64,000 nucleotides of DNA from Jeotgalibacillus campisalis (GTDB lineage: Bacteria; Bacillota; Bacilli; Bacillales; Jeotgalibacillaceae): contig NZ_JXRR01000017.1 in assembly GCF_000829515.1 (NCBI RefSeq), forward strand, positions 372,001-436,000, read 5' to 3'. A model generated the notes under the pieces. It was not told where the DNA came from. It saw only the letters and a list, made by a program, of their open reading frames with translations, and did no database searches. The position numbers were made by a program, and so were the translations under genes. This document shows, in pieces, positions 9,252 to 19,217 of the stretch (its first letter is position 1; every line of letters starts with the position of its first letter).

Positions 9252-9301
9252 AGGATGCGCTTTCATCCTTCATTATAATCAATAATTTGAACTTTGTGAA
9301 T
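9252..9301 (-). promoter_or_regulatory. citZ promoter with cre-like operator
   Basis: On the minus strand, a -10 TATAAT (9272-9277) is preceded at about 18 bp by TTCACA. The 14-mer TGAAAGCGCATCCT (9252-9265), 11 of 14 matches to the CcpA site, covers the predicted start point. CcpA repression of citZ is established in B. subtilis. The remaining leader down to 9090 shows no other clear element. Confidence 0.6.
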
Positions 9302-9338
9302 GAAAACGCATAAATTAACGATTTTATTTTCCAAAACT

Positions 9339-9806
9339 CTATGAAATTTGACTAATCCACTCATAGATTTTCATAGCAAAATAAGCGATGCCTGCTCCAA
9401 TAAGAGGCCCAACCGCAATCCCTTTAAAGAGAGCAACAGCAAGAATCGTTCCCAGCACCAGTGCCACTGTGATGTGCGGGTCATTTTCCAGTAGGGAGAT
9501 GCCACCTTTGGCAATTAGCGCCACTAAAATACCGGATGCCAGCGCTATCCATGCATACGGGGATTTTACCGCGTCTGTTAATTCTTTAAATCCTATGGCT
9601 CCGCTTGCGATCGGCGCGAGCACTGCGATAGTAATAATCGTGACACCCCAGTTAATTCCTTTTGACTGGATGGTCTCGAAGATCTTCTGGTCGGCACCTA
9701 CTACTTTGATGACAAGCAGCAGGGCAACAGCAAAAATGAGTGAGTTATTTTTAGCCAGCACTGCAATACCAAGAAGTAACAATAAAAAAAGTAATGCCTG
9801 GTCCAT
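9339..9806 (-). CDS. ytwI: DUF441 family membrane protein YtwI
   Basis: 155 residues, almost entirely hydrophobic, with four to five predicted membrane segments (about 2-18, 22-36, 52-75, 83-101, 112-150). Sequence and position beside citZ and ytvI match the DUF441/YtwI family of Bacillaceae. No catalytic residues can be recognised and the function is unknown. It reads away from ytvI, sharing the intergenic promoter region of about 90 bp. Confidence 0.85.
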   Translation of the reverse strand: MDQALLFLLLLLGIAVLAKNNSLIFAVALLLVIKVVGADQKIFETIQSKGINWGVTIITIAVLAPIASGAIGFKELTDAVKSPYAWIALASGILVALIAKGGISLLENDPHITVALVLGTILAVALFKGIAVGPLIGAGIAYFAMKIYEWISQIS

Positions 9807-9894
9807 TTTAAACGACAGCTCCTCTTATACACATTAATTTCCCCTATTGGTCATAGACATAAACAAACAACCACTAAGAAATGTTGGTGTGCTC

Positions 9895-11004
9895 ATGAAC
9901 TCGACAACCGTATCAAGCAGGTTTTTATGGATGGCCGCCGGGCTGCTGGCACTGGTCGGCTTGTTTGGTCTTGCTTATACATACATGCTGCCCGTATTAG
10001 TGGGAGCGGTTATTTCTTTTGTATTGTATTATCCATCACTATGGGTTCACCGATACTGCAGACTTCCTTTTGCTATCAGTATTATTATAACCATTCTAGG
10101 GTTTTGCAGTTTGATAGCTGGTTTTATCACCGTTATCGGATTCTTATTTTGGCATGATATCGTCCGCTTTATCGAACAAATCCCGGGACTATTTTCTAAA
10201 CTGAGCAGAGCGATCGAAGAGAGCATTTCACGGTTACTGCCGATTATCGAAGAAGTTGAAACTTTTCTTATATCAAAAGGGCTTATCACTCGGTCTTCTG
10301 GTGATTCTTTTATTCATTCATTAGAAGATCAAGCACTATCGTTTATTAAAAATACGGGTGAAATGTTATTTATTGAGTTGTCCCTTTTTCTTTCCTCTCT
10401 GCCGGGTATGGCAGTTGGTGGAGTCATTGCCTTAATCTCAGCTTACTTTTTTATAAAAGAAATGGCCGCTCTAAAAAAAGTGTTGAAACCATTTCTAGGC
10501 AAGTCATTGTCTGTTCACATATCTTCTTTATCAAAAGCAGTGAAGTTTTATACATGGTCATATGTACAGGCACAAATGCTTCTTACGGCTATTACAGCTG
10601 CCATTGCGCTATGCGGGTTATTAATCCTTAACGTAAGCGGCGCACCAGCTATTGCGGTTTTTGCTGCTATATTGGATTTAATCCCTATTGTTGGGACAAG
10701 CCTGCTTTTTATTCCATGGATATTTTATTGCTGGGTAAGCGGCGATATGGTTATGATGACAGGTCTTGCTATCACTCAAGTGGTCATTACTGTTTCAAGA
10801 CAGGTTCTTGAACCCAAAATTATCGGTCAAACCCTGGGAATCCATCCTTTTATAACTTTTTTGATTATTTATATCTCATTTCAAAGTGTAGGCGTCATGG
10901 GTGTTTTGTTTTCACCGCTTCTGCTGCTGACGATCAGCACGCTGATAAAAGCAGGAACAATCCGGCTGATTTGGATTTATATAAAAAAAGGAACTATCCT
11001 TTAA
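9895..11004 (+). CDS. ytvI: Sporulation-associated AI-2E family transporter YtvI
   Basis: Integral membrane protein of the AI-2 exporter/PerM family with about eight hydrophobic segments and the conserved C-terminal region (LDLIPIVGTSLLFIPW, VLEPKIIGQTLGIHPFITF). Starting at ATG 9895 gives 369 residues, close to the family length; an upstream in-frame TTG at 9847 would add 16 residues but has no ribosome-binding site. In B. subtilis, ytvI is a SigE-dependent sporulation gene of uncertain function. Its stop lies inside the following terminator hairpin. Confidence 0.85.
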   Translation: MNSTTVSSRFLWMAAGLLALVGLFGLAYTYMLPVLVGAVISFVLYYPSLWVHRYCRLPFAISIIITILGFCSLIAGFITVIGFLFWHDIVRFIEQIPGLFSKLSRAIEESISRLLPIIEEVETFLISKGLITRSSGDSFIHSLEDQALSFIKNTGEMLFIELSLFLSSLPGMAVGGVIALISAYFFIKEMAALKKVLKPFLGKSLSVHISSLSKAVKFYTWSYVQAQMLLTAITAAIALCGLLILNVSGAPAIAVFAAILDLIPIVGTSLLFIPWIFYCWVSGDMVMMTGLAITQVVITVSRQVLEPKIIGQTLGIHPFITFLIIYISFQSVGVMGVLFSPLLLLTISTLIKAGTIRLIWIYIKKGTIL

Positions 11005-11021
11005 AATAGGATAGCTCCTTT
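10987..11021. terminator. Bidirectional terminator, ytvI/fxsA
   Basis: A 14-bp arm (about 10987-11000) pairs with 11008-11021 with one mismatch; A-rich and T-rich tracts lie on both sides. It serves the convergent genes ytvI (+) and fxsA (-) and includes the ytvI stop codon. Confidence 0.8.
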
Positions 11022-11053
11022 CAGATCTTTACATACATTTATTTCGCATCCCG

Positions 11054-11440
11054 CTACCTGTAAATAATCAAATTTCCTTTGCCCATCCTTTTTCGAAACC
11101 AAGCATAGATTAGAGGCTTAAAGCGGTTACGGGTTTGAGGAATAAGCAGCAAAAATCCTGTTAAATCTGTTAAGAAACCCGGGGTAAGCAACAGAACACC
11201 ACCGATTAATATACAAACTCCGTCAAGGATTATTTCGCTTTTAGGCAGTTGAATGCCCATTTGATTCTGAACATTTTTAATGGCTTGAAGTCCCTGGGAT
11301 TTAGCCAGGTAAGCCCCGAAAACGCCTGTTGCTAAAATCAGCAAAAAGGTCGGGATAATGCCAATTGCGTTGCCTACTGAAAAAAGAACGGCAATTTCCA
11401 CTGCCGGGACAATAATAATTAGCAGCATGATCCATCTCAA
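11054..11440 (-). CDS. fxsA: FxsA family membrane protein
   Basis: 128 residues with hydrophobic segments at about 2-22, 25-43 and 72-102, and the FxsA signature (GAYLAKSQGLQAI, ILDGVCILIGGVLLLTPGFLTDLTGFLLLIP). In E. coli, FxsA counters F-plasmid exclusion of phage T7; the cellular role in Bacillus is unknown. It sits between pyk and ytvI as in B. subtilis, and its terminator is shared with ytvI. Confidence 0.9.
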   Translation of the reverse strand: MRWIMLLIIIVPAVEIAVLFSVGNAIGIIPTFLLILATGVFGAYLAKSQGLQAIKNVQNQMGIQLPKSEIILDGVCILIGGVLLLTPGFLTDLTGFLLLIPQTRNRFKPLIYAWFRKRMGKGNLIIYR

Positions 11441-11533
11441 TGGCGGATCCTCCTTCTATTTAAAACTTACCTTAATTATAGCATATTCTATGAAAGGGAA
11501 ACAGAAAGAAGAATAGGGCTGAAATCAAATCAA

Positions 11534-11574
11534 AAAGAAAAAACCTGCCCTTCCTAAAATAGGAGAGGACAGGT
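11534..11574 (-). terminator. Terminator after pfkA-pyk
   Basis: The ACCTGCCC...GGACAGGT hairpin (11543-11574), with one internal mismatch, is followed on the minus strand by a long U-rich run. It is 10 bp beyond the pyk stop. Confidence 0.85.
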
Positions 11575-11583
11575 CTATACCAT

Positions 11584-13344
11584 TTAAAGTACGCTTGCGT
11601 GACCGTTGTATACAACGCCGCGCTCAGCATCCACTGTTAATACCTGATCATCTTTAAATAATGATGTCGCATTTTCTACCCCGACAATTACCGGTAAACC
11701 AAGGTTGAGTCCTACCACTGCCGCATGGCTGGTAAGTCCGCCCTCTTCAACGATAAGTGCAGAACATTTTTCAAGCGCAGGCACCATGTCTTTATCTGTT
11801 CCTATTGTTACTAGAACAGAACCTTCTTTTACTTTATCAAGTGCTTCTGCAGCATTTGAAGCAATAACAGCACGGCCATAGCCGGATCTGCGTCCAATTC
11901 CCTGGCCTTTTGCCAATACGTCTCCAACAATGTGGATTTTCATTAAGTTCGTTGTACCTGATTCACCTACTGGTACTCCCGCTGTAATCACGACGAGGTC
12001 ACCATGTTTAACACAGCCGCTGTTCAGGCTTTCTGATACTGCCATATCAAGCATTTCATCCGTTGTAGAGGTTTGTCTTCCAACCTGTGGATAAACACCC
12101 CACACAAGCGCGAGACGGCGTGAAACAGCAGAGTCTGCTGTCACAGCTACGATCGTTGCTTCCGGACGGTATTTTGAAATCATGCGAGCAGTGTGTCCAC
12201 TCTCTGTTGGCGCAATAATTGCATTCACTTCTAAATTCAAAGCAGTGTGCGCTACAGCTTGTCCAATAGCATCTGTCATGTTCGGTTCAAAACGTTTACT
12301 CCGATTGGACAAAATGGTTTTATAGTCCAGCGCTGTCTCAGCACGTGAAGCAATGTTGTTCATTGTACTGACAGATTCTACAGGATAGTCACCTGCTGCT
12401 GTTTCACCAGAAAGCATAATGGCATCTGTTCCGTCAAAGATTGCATTTGCCACGTCGCTTGCTTCTGCACGTGTAGGACGAGGATTACGCTGCATTGAAT
12501 CAAGCATTTGCGTAGCCGTAATGACCGGCTTTCCAACTGCATTACATTTTTTGATTAAATCTTTTTGAACCAAAGGTACTTCTTCTGCAGGAATTTCAAC
12601 CCCTAAATCTCCTCGGGCAACCATAAGGCCGTCTGATACTTCAAGGATTTCACTGATGTTGTCTACGCCTTCCTGATTTTCAATTTTAGGAATAATATTA
12701 ATGGCTGCAGCTCCGTTTTTCTCAAGCAGCTCACGAATTTCCAGCACATCAGACGCACGGCGTACGAAAGAAGCGGCAATAAAATCTACTTTCTGTTCTA
12801 CTCCAAACAGGATATCCTGTGCATCTTTATCAGTTATGCCCGGCAGCTGAACAGATACACCCGGCACGTTTACGCCTTTTTTATTTTTAAGCGTTCCGCT
12901 GTTTAGAATTTTAGTTGTAAGTTCACGTGAATCACGATCGATCGACAAAACTTCCAAACCGATTAATCCGTCATCAAGAAGAATTTTAGAACCAACTTCC
13001 ACATCTTCAACGAGTCTTTCATACGTAATCGAGAACTTTTCTTCAGTACCTACTACTTCGTTCATAGACACGATGATTTGATTTCCCGCTTCTAAATGAA
13101 TCGCACCGTTTTCCATTGTGTTCGTGCGGATTTCAGGTCCCTTTGTGTCAAGCAGGATTCCAACACTTTTTCCAAGCTTTGAAGCAGCTTCACGGATATT
13201 TTTGATTCTTGCTCCATGCTCTTCAAAATCACCGTGTGAAAAGTTAAGACGCGCTACATTCATGCCAGCTTCCATTAATTGCGTCAGTTTTTCGATGCTC
13301 TCACTTGCAGGTCCAATTGTACATACAATCTTTGTTTTTCTCAT
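11584..13344 (-). CDS. pyk: Pyruvate kinase with C-terminal PEP-utiliser-like domain
   Basis: Transfers phosphate from phosphoenolpyruvate to ADP, the last step of glycolysis. 586 residues, the long Bacillus form. Motifs: [12 protein letters not shown]-type N-terminus, [33 protein letters not shown] with the catalytic Lys, [11 protein letters not shown] and TATQMLDSM. After the core (about 1-470) an extra C-terminal domain carries [21 protein letters not shown], resembling the phosphohistidine domain of PEP synthase/PtsI. It is 44 bp downstream of pfkA in the same operon. Confidence 0.97.
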   Translation of the reverse strand: MRKTKIVCTIGPASESIEKLTQLMEAGMNVARLNFSHGDFEEHGARIKNIREAASKLGKSVGILLDTKGPEIRTNTMENGAIHLEAGNQIIVSMNEVVGTEEKFSITYERLVEDVEVGSKILLDDGLIGLEVLSIDRDSRELTTKILNSGTLKNKKGVNVPGVSVQLPGITDKDAQDILFGVEQKVDFIAASFVRRASDVLEIRELLEKNGAAAINIIPKIENQEGVDNISEILEVSDGLMVARGDLGVEIPAEEVPLVQKDLIKKCNAVGKPVITATQMLDSMQRNPRPTRAEASDVANAIFDGTDAIMLSGETAAGDYPVESVSTMNNIASRAETALDYKTILSNRSKRFEPNMTDAIGQAVAHTALNLEVNAIIAPTESGHTARMISKYRPEATIVAVTADSAVSRRLALVWGVYPQVGRQTSTTDEMLDMAVSESLNSGCVKHGDLVVITAGVPVGESGTTNLMKIHIVGDVLAKGQGIGRRSGYGRAVIASNAAEALDKVKEGSVLVTIGTDKDMVPALEKCSALIVEEGGLTSHAAVVGLNLGLPVIVGVENATSLFKDDQVLTVDAERGVVYNGHASVL

Positions 13345-13388
13345 AATCGATTAGTACCTCCTAGTAGTTCTGTTTTCTTTGGATTAAT

Positions 13389-14405
<1,017 letters not shown>

Positions 14406-14531
14406 TCACTCGGAAGCGAAAATGAAGTTGGGTATACAAGTCATCTTTCTCCCCATTAAAAATACCATGAAGACGATTGGTTCTCAATATCTAGACCGCA
14501 TGTTCAGCAATAGACGAAATAATCGTGCGAC

Positions 14532-14545
14532 TGTAAGCGCTTAAT
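14532..14545 (+). promoter_or_regulatory. cre-like CcpA operator upstream of pfkA
   Basis: TGTAAGCGCTTAAT matches 12 of 14 positions of TGWAANCGNTNWCA, with the full AAGCGCTT core. It lies about 185 bp upstream of the pfkA start in the 390-bp gap between accA and pfkA. The gap also contains a short hairpin at 14631-14648 and the accA terminator; I could not assign a confident promoter. Confidence 0.5.
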
Positions 14546-14700
14546 TTAAGATAAAATTCACTTTTTAGACATAATTCTACAAGATCTGACTAAGCTTACT
14601 TAGGTCTTATCCTATTATCCGCCTAATAACAGCAGGTGCTTTCCTGCTGCTTCCATAAATAAATAACAAAGTTTATTTCAGGATCGTTCTTTATTAAAAC

Positions 14701-14734
14701 AGTAGACGTGTACTGAAACCAGTACACGTCTACT
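14701..14734 (-). terminator. Terminator after accD-accA
   Basis: A perfect 15-bp stem (14701-14715 with 14720-14734) with a 4-nt loop lies 6 bp past the accA stop. The following U-run on the minus strand is short (GUUUU). Confidence 0.85.
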
Positions 14735-14739
14735 ATTCC

Positions 14740-15708
14740 CTAAAGGATTTCGCTCAAAACAGTATGGGAACCAATCTTTTGAAATTTTTCATGACGGTGA
14801 GCAATCAGTTCCTCACCTGAAAGAGAACACAGGGTTCTTAATGAAGCGTGGAGCACTTCATCAATTTTTTCTGCCTGCTCTTTTATGCTATGGTGAGCAC
14901 CGCCTCTTACTTCAGTAACAATTTGATCAATAATCCCCATTTCCTTTAAATCAGGTGCTGTGATCTTCATTGATTCTGCCGCTTTTTGGGCAAGTGATGC
15001 ATCCTTCCAAAGTATAGAGGCCGCTCCTTCTGGAGAGATCACAGAGTAGGTAGAGTTCTCAAGCATATGCAAGTGATTTCCAATCCCCAGCGCCAGTGCA
15101 CCACCGCTGCCTCCTTCACCAATAACCAGGCACACGATCGGAACAGTCAGCCCTGCCATTTCAAACAAATTCCGAGCAATGGCTTCGCTTTGACCACGCT
15201 CTTCAGCTGCCTTCCCCGGATATGCTCCTTTTGTATCAATAAAACAAATGATGGGACGGTTAAATTTTTCTGCCTGCCTCATTAACCGCAATGCTTTTCT
15301 ATACCCTTCAGGATGAGGCATTCCGAAGTTTCTTTTAATATTGTCTTTCGTTCCTTTTCCTCGTTGATGTCCGATTACAGTAACAGGTTTTTCTTTATAA
15401 AATGCGATTCCGCCCACAATCGCATGATCATCGCCGTACAGCCGGTCACCATGAAGTTCTATAAACTGTTCAAACAGTTCTTCAATGTAATCCAGCGTGG
15501 TCGGTCTTTCAGGATGTCGTGCAATTTGAACGCGGTCCCACGGCTTAATATTCATATAAGTGTCTTCTTCTAATTTCGCAAGACGGGATTCAAGTTTTTC
15601 AATTTCAGAAGAAAGATCCACATCTGAATCCACCGTAAAGGTCTTGAGTTCATTGATTTTTTCTTTCAGCTGAACGAGCGGCTTTTCAAATTCCAGTTCA
15701 TTTACCAT
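14740..15708 (-). CDS. accA: Acetyl-CoA carboxylase carboxyltransferase subunit alpha
   Basis: Works with AccD to transfer the carboxyl group from carboxybiotin to acetyl-CoA, giving malonyl-CoA for fatty-acid synthesis. 322 residues. An N-terminal coiled coil (about 7-55) precedes the crotonase-like domain with [39 protein letters not shown] and [14 protein letters not shown]. Its start overlaps the end of accD by 7 bp, so translation is coupled and subunits are likely made in equal amounts. Confidence 0.97.
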   Translation of the reverse strand: MVNELEFEKPLVQLKEKINELKTFTVDSDVDLSSEIEKLESRLAKLEEDTYMNIKPWDRVQIARHPERPTTLDYIEELFEQFIELHGDRLYGDDHAIVGGIAFYKEKPVTVIGHQRGKGTKDNIKRNFGMPHPEGYRKALRLMRQAEKFNRPIICFIDTKGAYPGKAAEERGQSEAIARNLFEMAGLTVPIVCLVIGEGGSGGALALGIGNHLHMLENSTYSVISPEGAASILWKDASLAQKAAESMKITAPDLKEMGIIDQIVTEVRGGAHHSIKEQAEKIDEVLHASLRTLCSLSGEELIAHRHEKFQKIGSHTVLSEIL

Positions 15709-16577
15709 GCTGATCCCCCCTGCTGATGAATAGCGAGAACAGTTGTCAACGTTTCTCTTAATTCCGTTCTTGGAACAACAGCATCAAGCTGGCCGTGTTC
15801 AAGCAAAAATTCTGACGTTTGGAAGTCCTCCGGCAGCTTTTCCCGGATTGTCTGTTCAATAATTCTTCTTCCTGCAAAACCAATTAAAGCACCGGGCTCA
15901 GCGAAGTTGTAGTCTCCAAGAGAAGCAAAACTGGCTGAAACGCCGCCGGTTGTAGGATGAGTCATAACGGATATAATCAGTCCGCCTGATGTGCTGTATT
16001 TTTTTAATGCAGTGCTTGTCTTGGCCATTTGCATGAGTGACAGCACACCTTCCTGCATACGTGCTCCTCCGCTTGCAGTAAAGATAATAAATGGCACAGA
16101 AAGCTCTTCGGCGAGAGTGATCGCTCTGGATATTTTCTCACCTACTACAGATCCCATACTGCCCATCCGAAAATTAGAATCCATTATGGCAAGGACAACT
16201 TTATGCCGGTTAATACTGGCACTTCCGGTCACTACCGCTTCGTTCAAGCCTGTTTTTGTACGGTCCTTCTCCATTTTTTCCATATAATCCGGAAAGTTTA
16301 GCGGATTTTGCGAAGTCATATCCTCATTAATTTCATGAAAAGTATCTGCATCAATTAAACTGCTGATTCGCTCTGCTGCAGTCATCGTATGATGATATCC
16401 ACAGTGCAGGCATACTTTTGCATTTTTTTTCACTTCTTTTGTATACATGATCTTTTTGCATTTAGGACATTTTGTCATAATCCCTTCAGGAACATCATGT
16501 TTAGCATTCTCCGAAGGAATCGTTGCGTATTTTTTCTTCTTCGGTTTGTTTGATTTTGTAAAAATATCTTTAAGCAA
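15702..16577 (-). CDS. accD: Acetyl-CoA carboxylase carboxyltransferase subunit beta
   Basis: 291 residues. An N-terminal zinc ribbon (CPKC at about 38-41, CLHC at about 56-59) is followed by the carboxyltransferase domain with [37 protein letters not shown] and [18 protein letters not shown] oxyanion-hole loops. Upstream partner of accA. The FadR-type regulator gene lies 71 bp upstream in the same direction and could be co-transcribed. Confidence 0.97.
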   Translation of the reverse strand: MLKDIFTKSNKPKKKKYATIPSENAKHDVPEGIMTKCPKCKKIMYTKEVKKNAKVCLHCGYHHTMTAAERISSLIDADTFHEINEDMTSQNPLNFPDYMEKMEKDRTKTGLNEAVVTGSASINRHKVVLAIMDSNFRMGSMGSVVGEKISRAITLAEELSVPFIIFTASGGARMQEGVLSLMQMAKTSTALKKYSTSGGLIISVMTHPTTGGVSASFASLGDYNFAEPGALIGFAGRRIIEQTIREKLPEDFQTSEFLLEHGQLDAVVPRTELRETLTTVLAIHQQGGSAW

Positions 16578-16648
16578 GGTAAATCCTCCCCCATGTGAAT
16601 TTATCTATTTAGCGCCAATTCTTTTTTCTCCACACATGAAATGCATGT

Positions 16649-17287
16649 TTACTTTGCTTTTTGTAAGGATACGGGCTCAGCACAAAATGTCCGGATCGTT
16701 GTCATATCCTTTGATAGCGCTGCTTTTTTCACAGTGTATATAAGATCCTCATCAAGAGCGGCAGATTCTTTGCTCGACATACGGTCAAAATCATATAAGA
16801 CCAGCCAGACTTTAAAGGCTAAGCGGTTTCCTGAAGATCCAAAAAGTGAGGATTTGAAGTGGTTGATGGTTGTAATCTCTCCGTTTTGATAGCTTGTTAA
16901 AATCGAATCAAACAACCAGTTAATGGTGGAGGCGTCATTTTGCAGCAGCCGGTTCATGCTGCCCATTTCAACCCATATTTTCATTTCCAAAACATCTTTT
17001 TCTGCTTGTCCATTCTGAAGAATGAACATTCCTAGAAGTTCCACTAAGTGGTGATCTCTGAAATCCCTCAAAAATGTTCCTTCGCCATGCCTGGTTTCAA
17101 TTAAACCGAGCAATTCTAATGCACGAAACGCTTCTCTTACAGAAGACCGTCCCACACTCAGGCGCTCGGATAATTCACGCTCTGAAGGCAGGCGGTCTCC
17201 AGCTGTTAAGCCGTCACGTTGAATCATTTCCTTCAATTTGTGCACAACGGATAAGTAGACTTTTAATTGAGCAGGAGATTTAGTCAC
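16649..17287 (-). CDS. FadR/GntR-type transcriptional regulator
   Basis: 212 residues. The N-terminal winged helix is clear: GDRLPSERELSERLSVGRSSVREAFRALELLGLIETRHGEGTFL (about 32-75). The C-terminal half is helical and resembles a divergent FCD/FadR ligand domain, lacking the usual Asp/His metal cluster as far as I can see. It lies between the malic enzyme gene (9 bp upstream) and accD. Position suggests control of malate-pyruvate or fatty-acid initiation genes, but ligand and targets are unknown. Confidence 0.85.
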   Translation of the reverse strand: MTKSPAQLKVYLSVVHKLKEMIQRDGLTAGDRLPSERELSERLSVGRSSVREAFRALELLGLIETRHGEGTFLRDFRDHHLVELLGMFILQNGQAEKDVLEMKIWVEMGSMNRLLQNDASTINWLFDSILTSYQNGEITTINHFKSSLFGSSGNRLAFKVWLVLYDFDRMSSKESAALDEDLIYTVKKAALSKDMTTIRTFCAEPVSLQKAK

Positions 17288-17296
17288 TGCATTTCA

Positions 17297-18535
17297 TCAT
17301 TCTGACTTTCCGATTAAAGAAAGGCGTTCTGTTTTAAGTCTTATTTCTTCAGGATCCATTTTTCTTCTAGCTACACCTGTTTCCATCGCAGCCGTTGCAA
17401 CTGCTGCTGCCACTGCAGGTGCTACTCTTGGATCAAAAGGGGCGGGAATCACATAGTTTGCATCCAGCTCTTCTGCTGAAATTAGGGAAGCAATCGCCTC
17501 CACTGCAGCACGTTTCATTTTCTCATTTATATGAGTGGCACGGACATCCAATGCCCCCCGGAAAATTCCTGGAAATGCCAGCACATTATTAACCTGGTTG
17601 GGATAATCAGATCGGCCGGTGCCAATAACTTTTGCTCCGGCTGCTTTCGCACGCTCAGGCATAATTTCCGGCACAGGGTTTGCCATAGCAAAAATAATGG
17701 CATCGTTATTCATTGTATTAACCATTTCTTCGGTTAATGCTCCAGCTACAGAGACTCCTATGAACACATCTGCCCCGTGGATGGCATCTTGAAGTGAGCC
17801 GTCAACCCTGCTGCGGTTTGTTATTTTCGCAACGCCTTCTTTAACCGCATTCATGCCATATGGACGCCCCTCATATACTGCGCCTTTTGAGTCACACATA
17901 ATAATATCCCGGACACCATAGCTGTACAAAAGCTTGATGATTGCAATTCCTGCAGCACCTGCGCCATTCATTACAATTTTAATATTTGTTAATTCCCGGT
18001 TGGTTAATTTAAGTGCGTTCACTAAACCGGCAACTGTTACAATAGCCGTTCCGTGCTGATCGTCGTGAAAAATTGGAATGTTGGTTTCTTTTTTCAGACG
18101 TTCTTCAATTTCAAAACATCTGGGAGCAGCGATATCTTCTAGATTCACTCCGCCAAAAGTAGGCTCAAGTAATTTTACTGTCTCGACAATTTTATCAATT
18201 TCAGTAGTATTTAAACAGATTGGAAAAGCATCCACGCCAGCAAAGCTTTTAAATAAAACGGCCTTTCCTTCCATTACTGGCAGCGCAGCTTCTGGACCGA
18301 TATTTCCAAGGCCCAAAACTGCGGTCCCATCCGATACGACTGCCACCATATTTCCTTTCATGGTGTAATCGTAAACTGTTTCAGGTTTATCATAAATTTC
18401 TTTGCAAGGCTCAGCTACTCCAGGTGAGTATGCAAGGCTCAGATCTTCCGCATTTCTGACAGAGACCTTTGACTTTGATTCAAGTTTCCCCTGGTTCACT
18501 CTGTGCATATGTAAGGCTTCATCGCGTAATGACAA
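17297..18535 (-). CDS. ytsJ: NAD(P)-dependent malic enzyme, YtsJ type
   Basis: Oxidative decarboxylation of malate to pyruvate. 412 residues, the short bacterial class. Motifs: [20 protein letters not shown] with the catalytic Tyr, [22 protein letters not shown] with the catalytic Lys, [12 protein letters not shown] metal ligands, [11 protein letters not shown], and Rossmann GAGAAGIAI followed by MCDSKG, where the acidic residue after the second strand is of uncertain cofactor meaning. In B. subtilis, YtsJ is the main NADPH-generating malic enzyme and stands next to dnaE, as here. Confidence 0.94.
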   Translation of the reverse strand: MSLRDEALHMHRVNQGKLESKSKVSVRNAEDLSLAYSPGVAEPCKEIYDKPETVYDYTMKGNMVAVVSDGTAVLGLGNIGPEAALPVMEGKAVLFKSFAGVDAFPICLNTTEIDKIVETVKLLEPTFGGVNLEDIAAPRCFEIEERLKKETNIPIFHDDQHGTAIVTVAGLVNALKLTNRELTNIKIVMNGAGAAGIAIIKLLYSYGVRDIIMCDSKGAVYEGRPYGMNAVKEGVAKITNRSRVDGSLQDAIHGADVFIGVSVAGALTEEMVNTMNNDAIIFAMANPVPEIMPERAKAAGAKVIGTGRSDYPNQVNNVLAFPGIFRGALDVRATHINEKMKRAAVEAIASLISAEELDANYVIPAPFDPRVAPAVAAAVATAAMETGVARRKMDPEEIRLKTERLSLIGKSE

Positions 18536-18686
18536 GGTAATTCACTCCCTGATTTGACGGGGGTTCCCCCTAAATTTAACAATTGGTCAGACCACATAAT
18601 TCTCTAAACCACTATATCAAAAATTAGTTTGTAAAAGCAATTGATTCTTTAATATAGAAAGAAGAAGGACAGACTGATTGCAACAA

Positions 18687-18822
18687 GACCGGTTCATTTC
18701 CGTTCCAGGCGGAGGCTTTCCGCGTGGCGGGAGGTGAGCCGATTTAATGCTTTCGCATCTTCACCGTCTCACCCTTCCCGCTTCATCACGCTGGAGTCCC
18801 CGCCTTCCACTCCATTGAACCT
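18687..18822. repeat. GC-rich hairpin repeat, copy B1
   Basis: About 135 bp. The left end GGTTCATTTCCGTTCCAGGC is an imperfect inverse of the right end (CCGCCTTCCACTCCATTGAACC), and the apex near 18752 reads GATTTAATGCTTTCGCATC. The core AGGCGGAGGCTTTCCGC is shared with the A-type repeats (AGGCGGACGCTTTCCGC). No coding capacity. It lies in the 680-bp gap between dnaE and the malic enzyme gene. Confidence 0.75.
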
Positions 18823-18901
18823 ATTCTATTTAAAATGGATCGTACGAAACTATGTAAACCTCTGACTGTTTACAAACCGCACTCCTGGACGGACTTATAA
18901 A

Positions 18902-19038
18902 GATGAAGGGGACCGGTTCATTTCCGTTTCAGGCGGAGGCTTTCCGCGTGGCGGGAGGTGAGCCGATTTGATGCTTTCGCATCTTCACTGTCTCACCCTT
19001 CCCGCTTCATCACGCTTGAGTCCCCGCATCCCCTTCAT
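18902..19038. repeat. GC-rich hairpin repeat, copy B2
   Basis: Second, nearly identical copy 80 bp beyond B1 in the same orientation. Its outer ends differ: ATGAAGGGGA (18903-18912) is inverted as TCCCCTTCAT (19029-19038), replacing the TTGAACC end of B1. The pair could arise from local duplication or independent insertion. Between the copies (18823-18901) nothing is recognisable; GAGTTCTGTCC at 19153-19163 also occurs near the right end of repeat A1. Confidence 0.75.
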
Positions 19039-19099
19039 AGAATCTGGACTTTTTTAGCAGCATAATAACTGCTTATTTTTTCGGTGTAATGCAAAGGAA

Positions 19100-19142
19100 T
19101 AAAAAAAGAATGATCTCATGAAGTAAGTTCATGAAACCATTC
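19100..19142 (-). terminator. Terminator after dnaE-nrnA unit
   Basis: GAATG/CATTC and TCATGA/TCATGA arms (19108-19142) form a hairpin with small internal mismatches, followed on the minus strand by seven U. It is about 75 bp past the dnaE stop. Confidence 0.7.
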
Positions 19143-19217
19143 TAGTGAATAAATGATTGAGTTCTGTCCCTTGATGGTTTGTAATCTGTAAAAAGGCAGC
19201 CGTTTTTCACAGATTGC

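Noticed and set aside
9388-9837. 149-codon open frame antisense to ytwI
   Set aside because: It lies opposite a clear hydrophobic DUF441 gene, has no ribosome-binding site and reads as low-complexity Ala/Thr/Ser sequence; a shadow frame.
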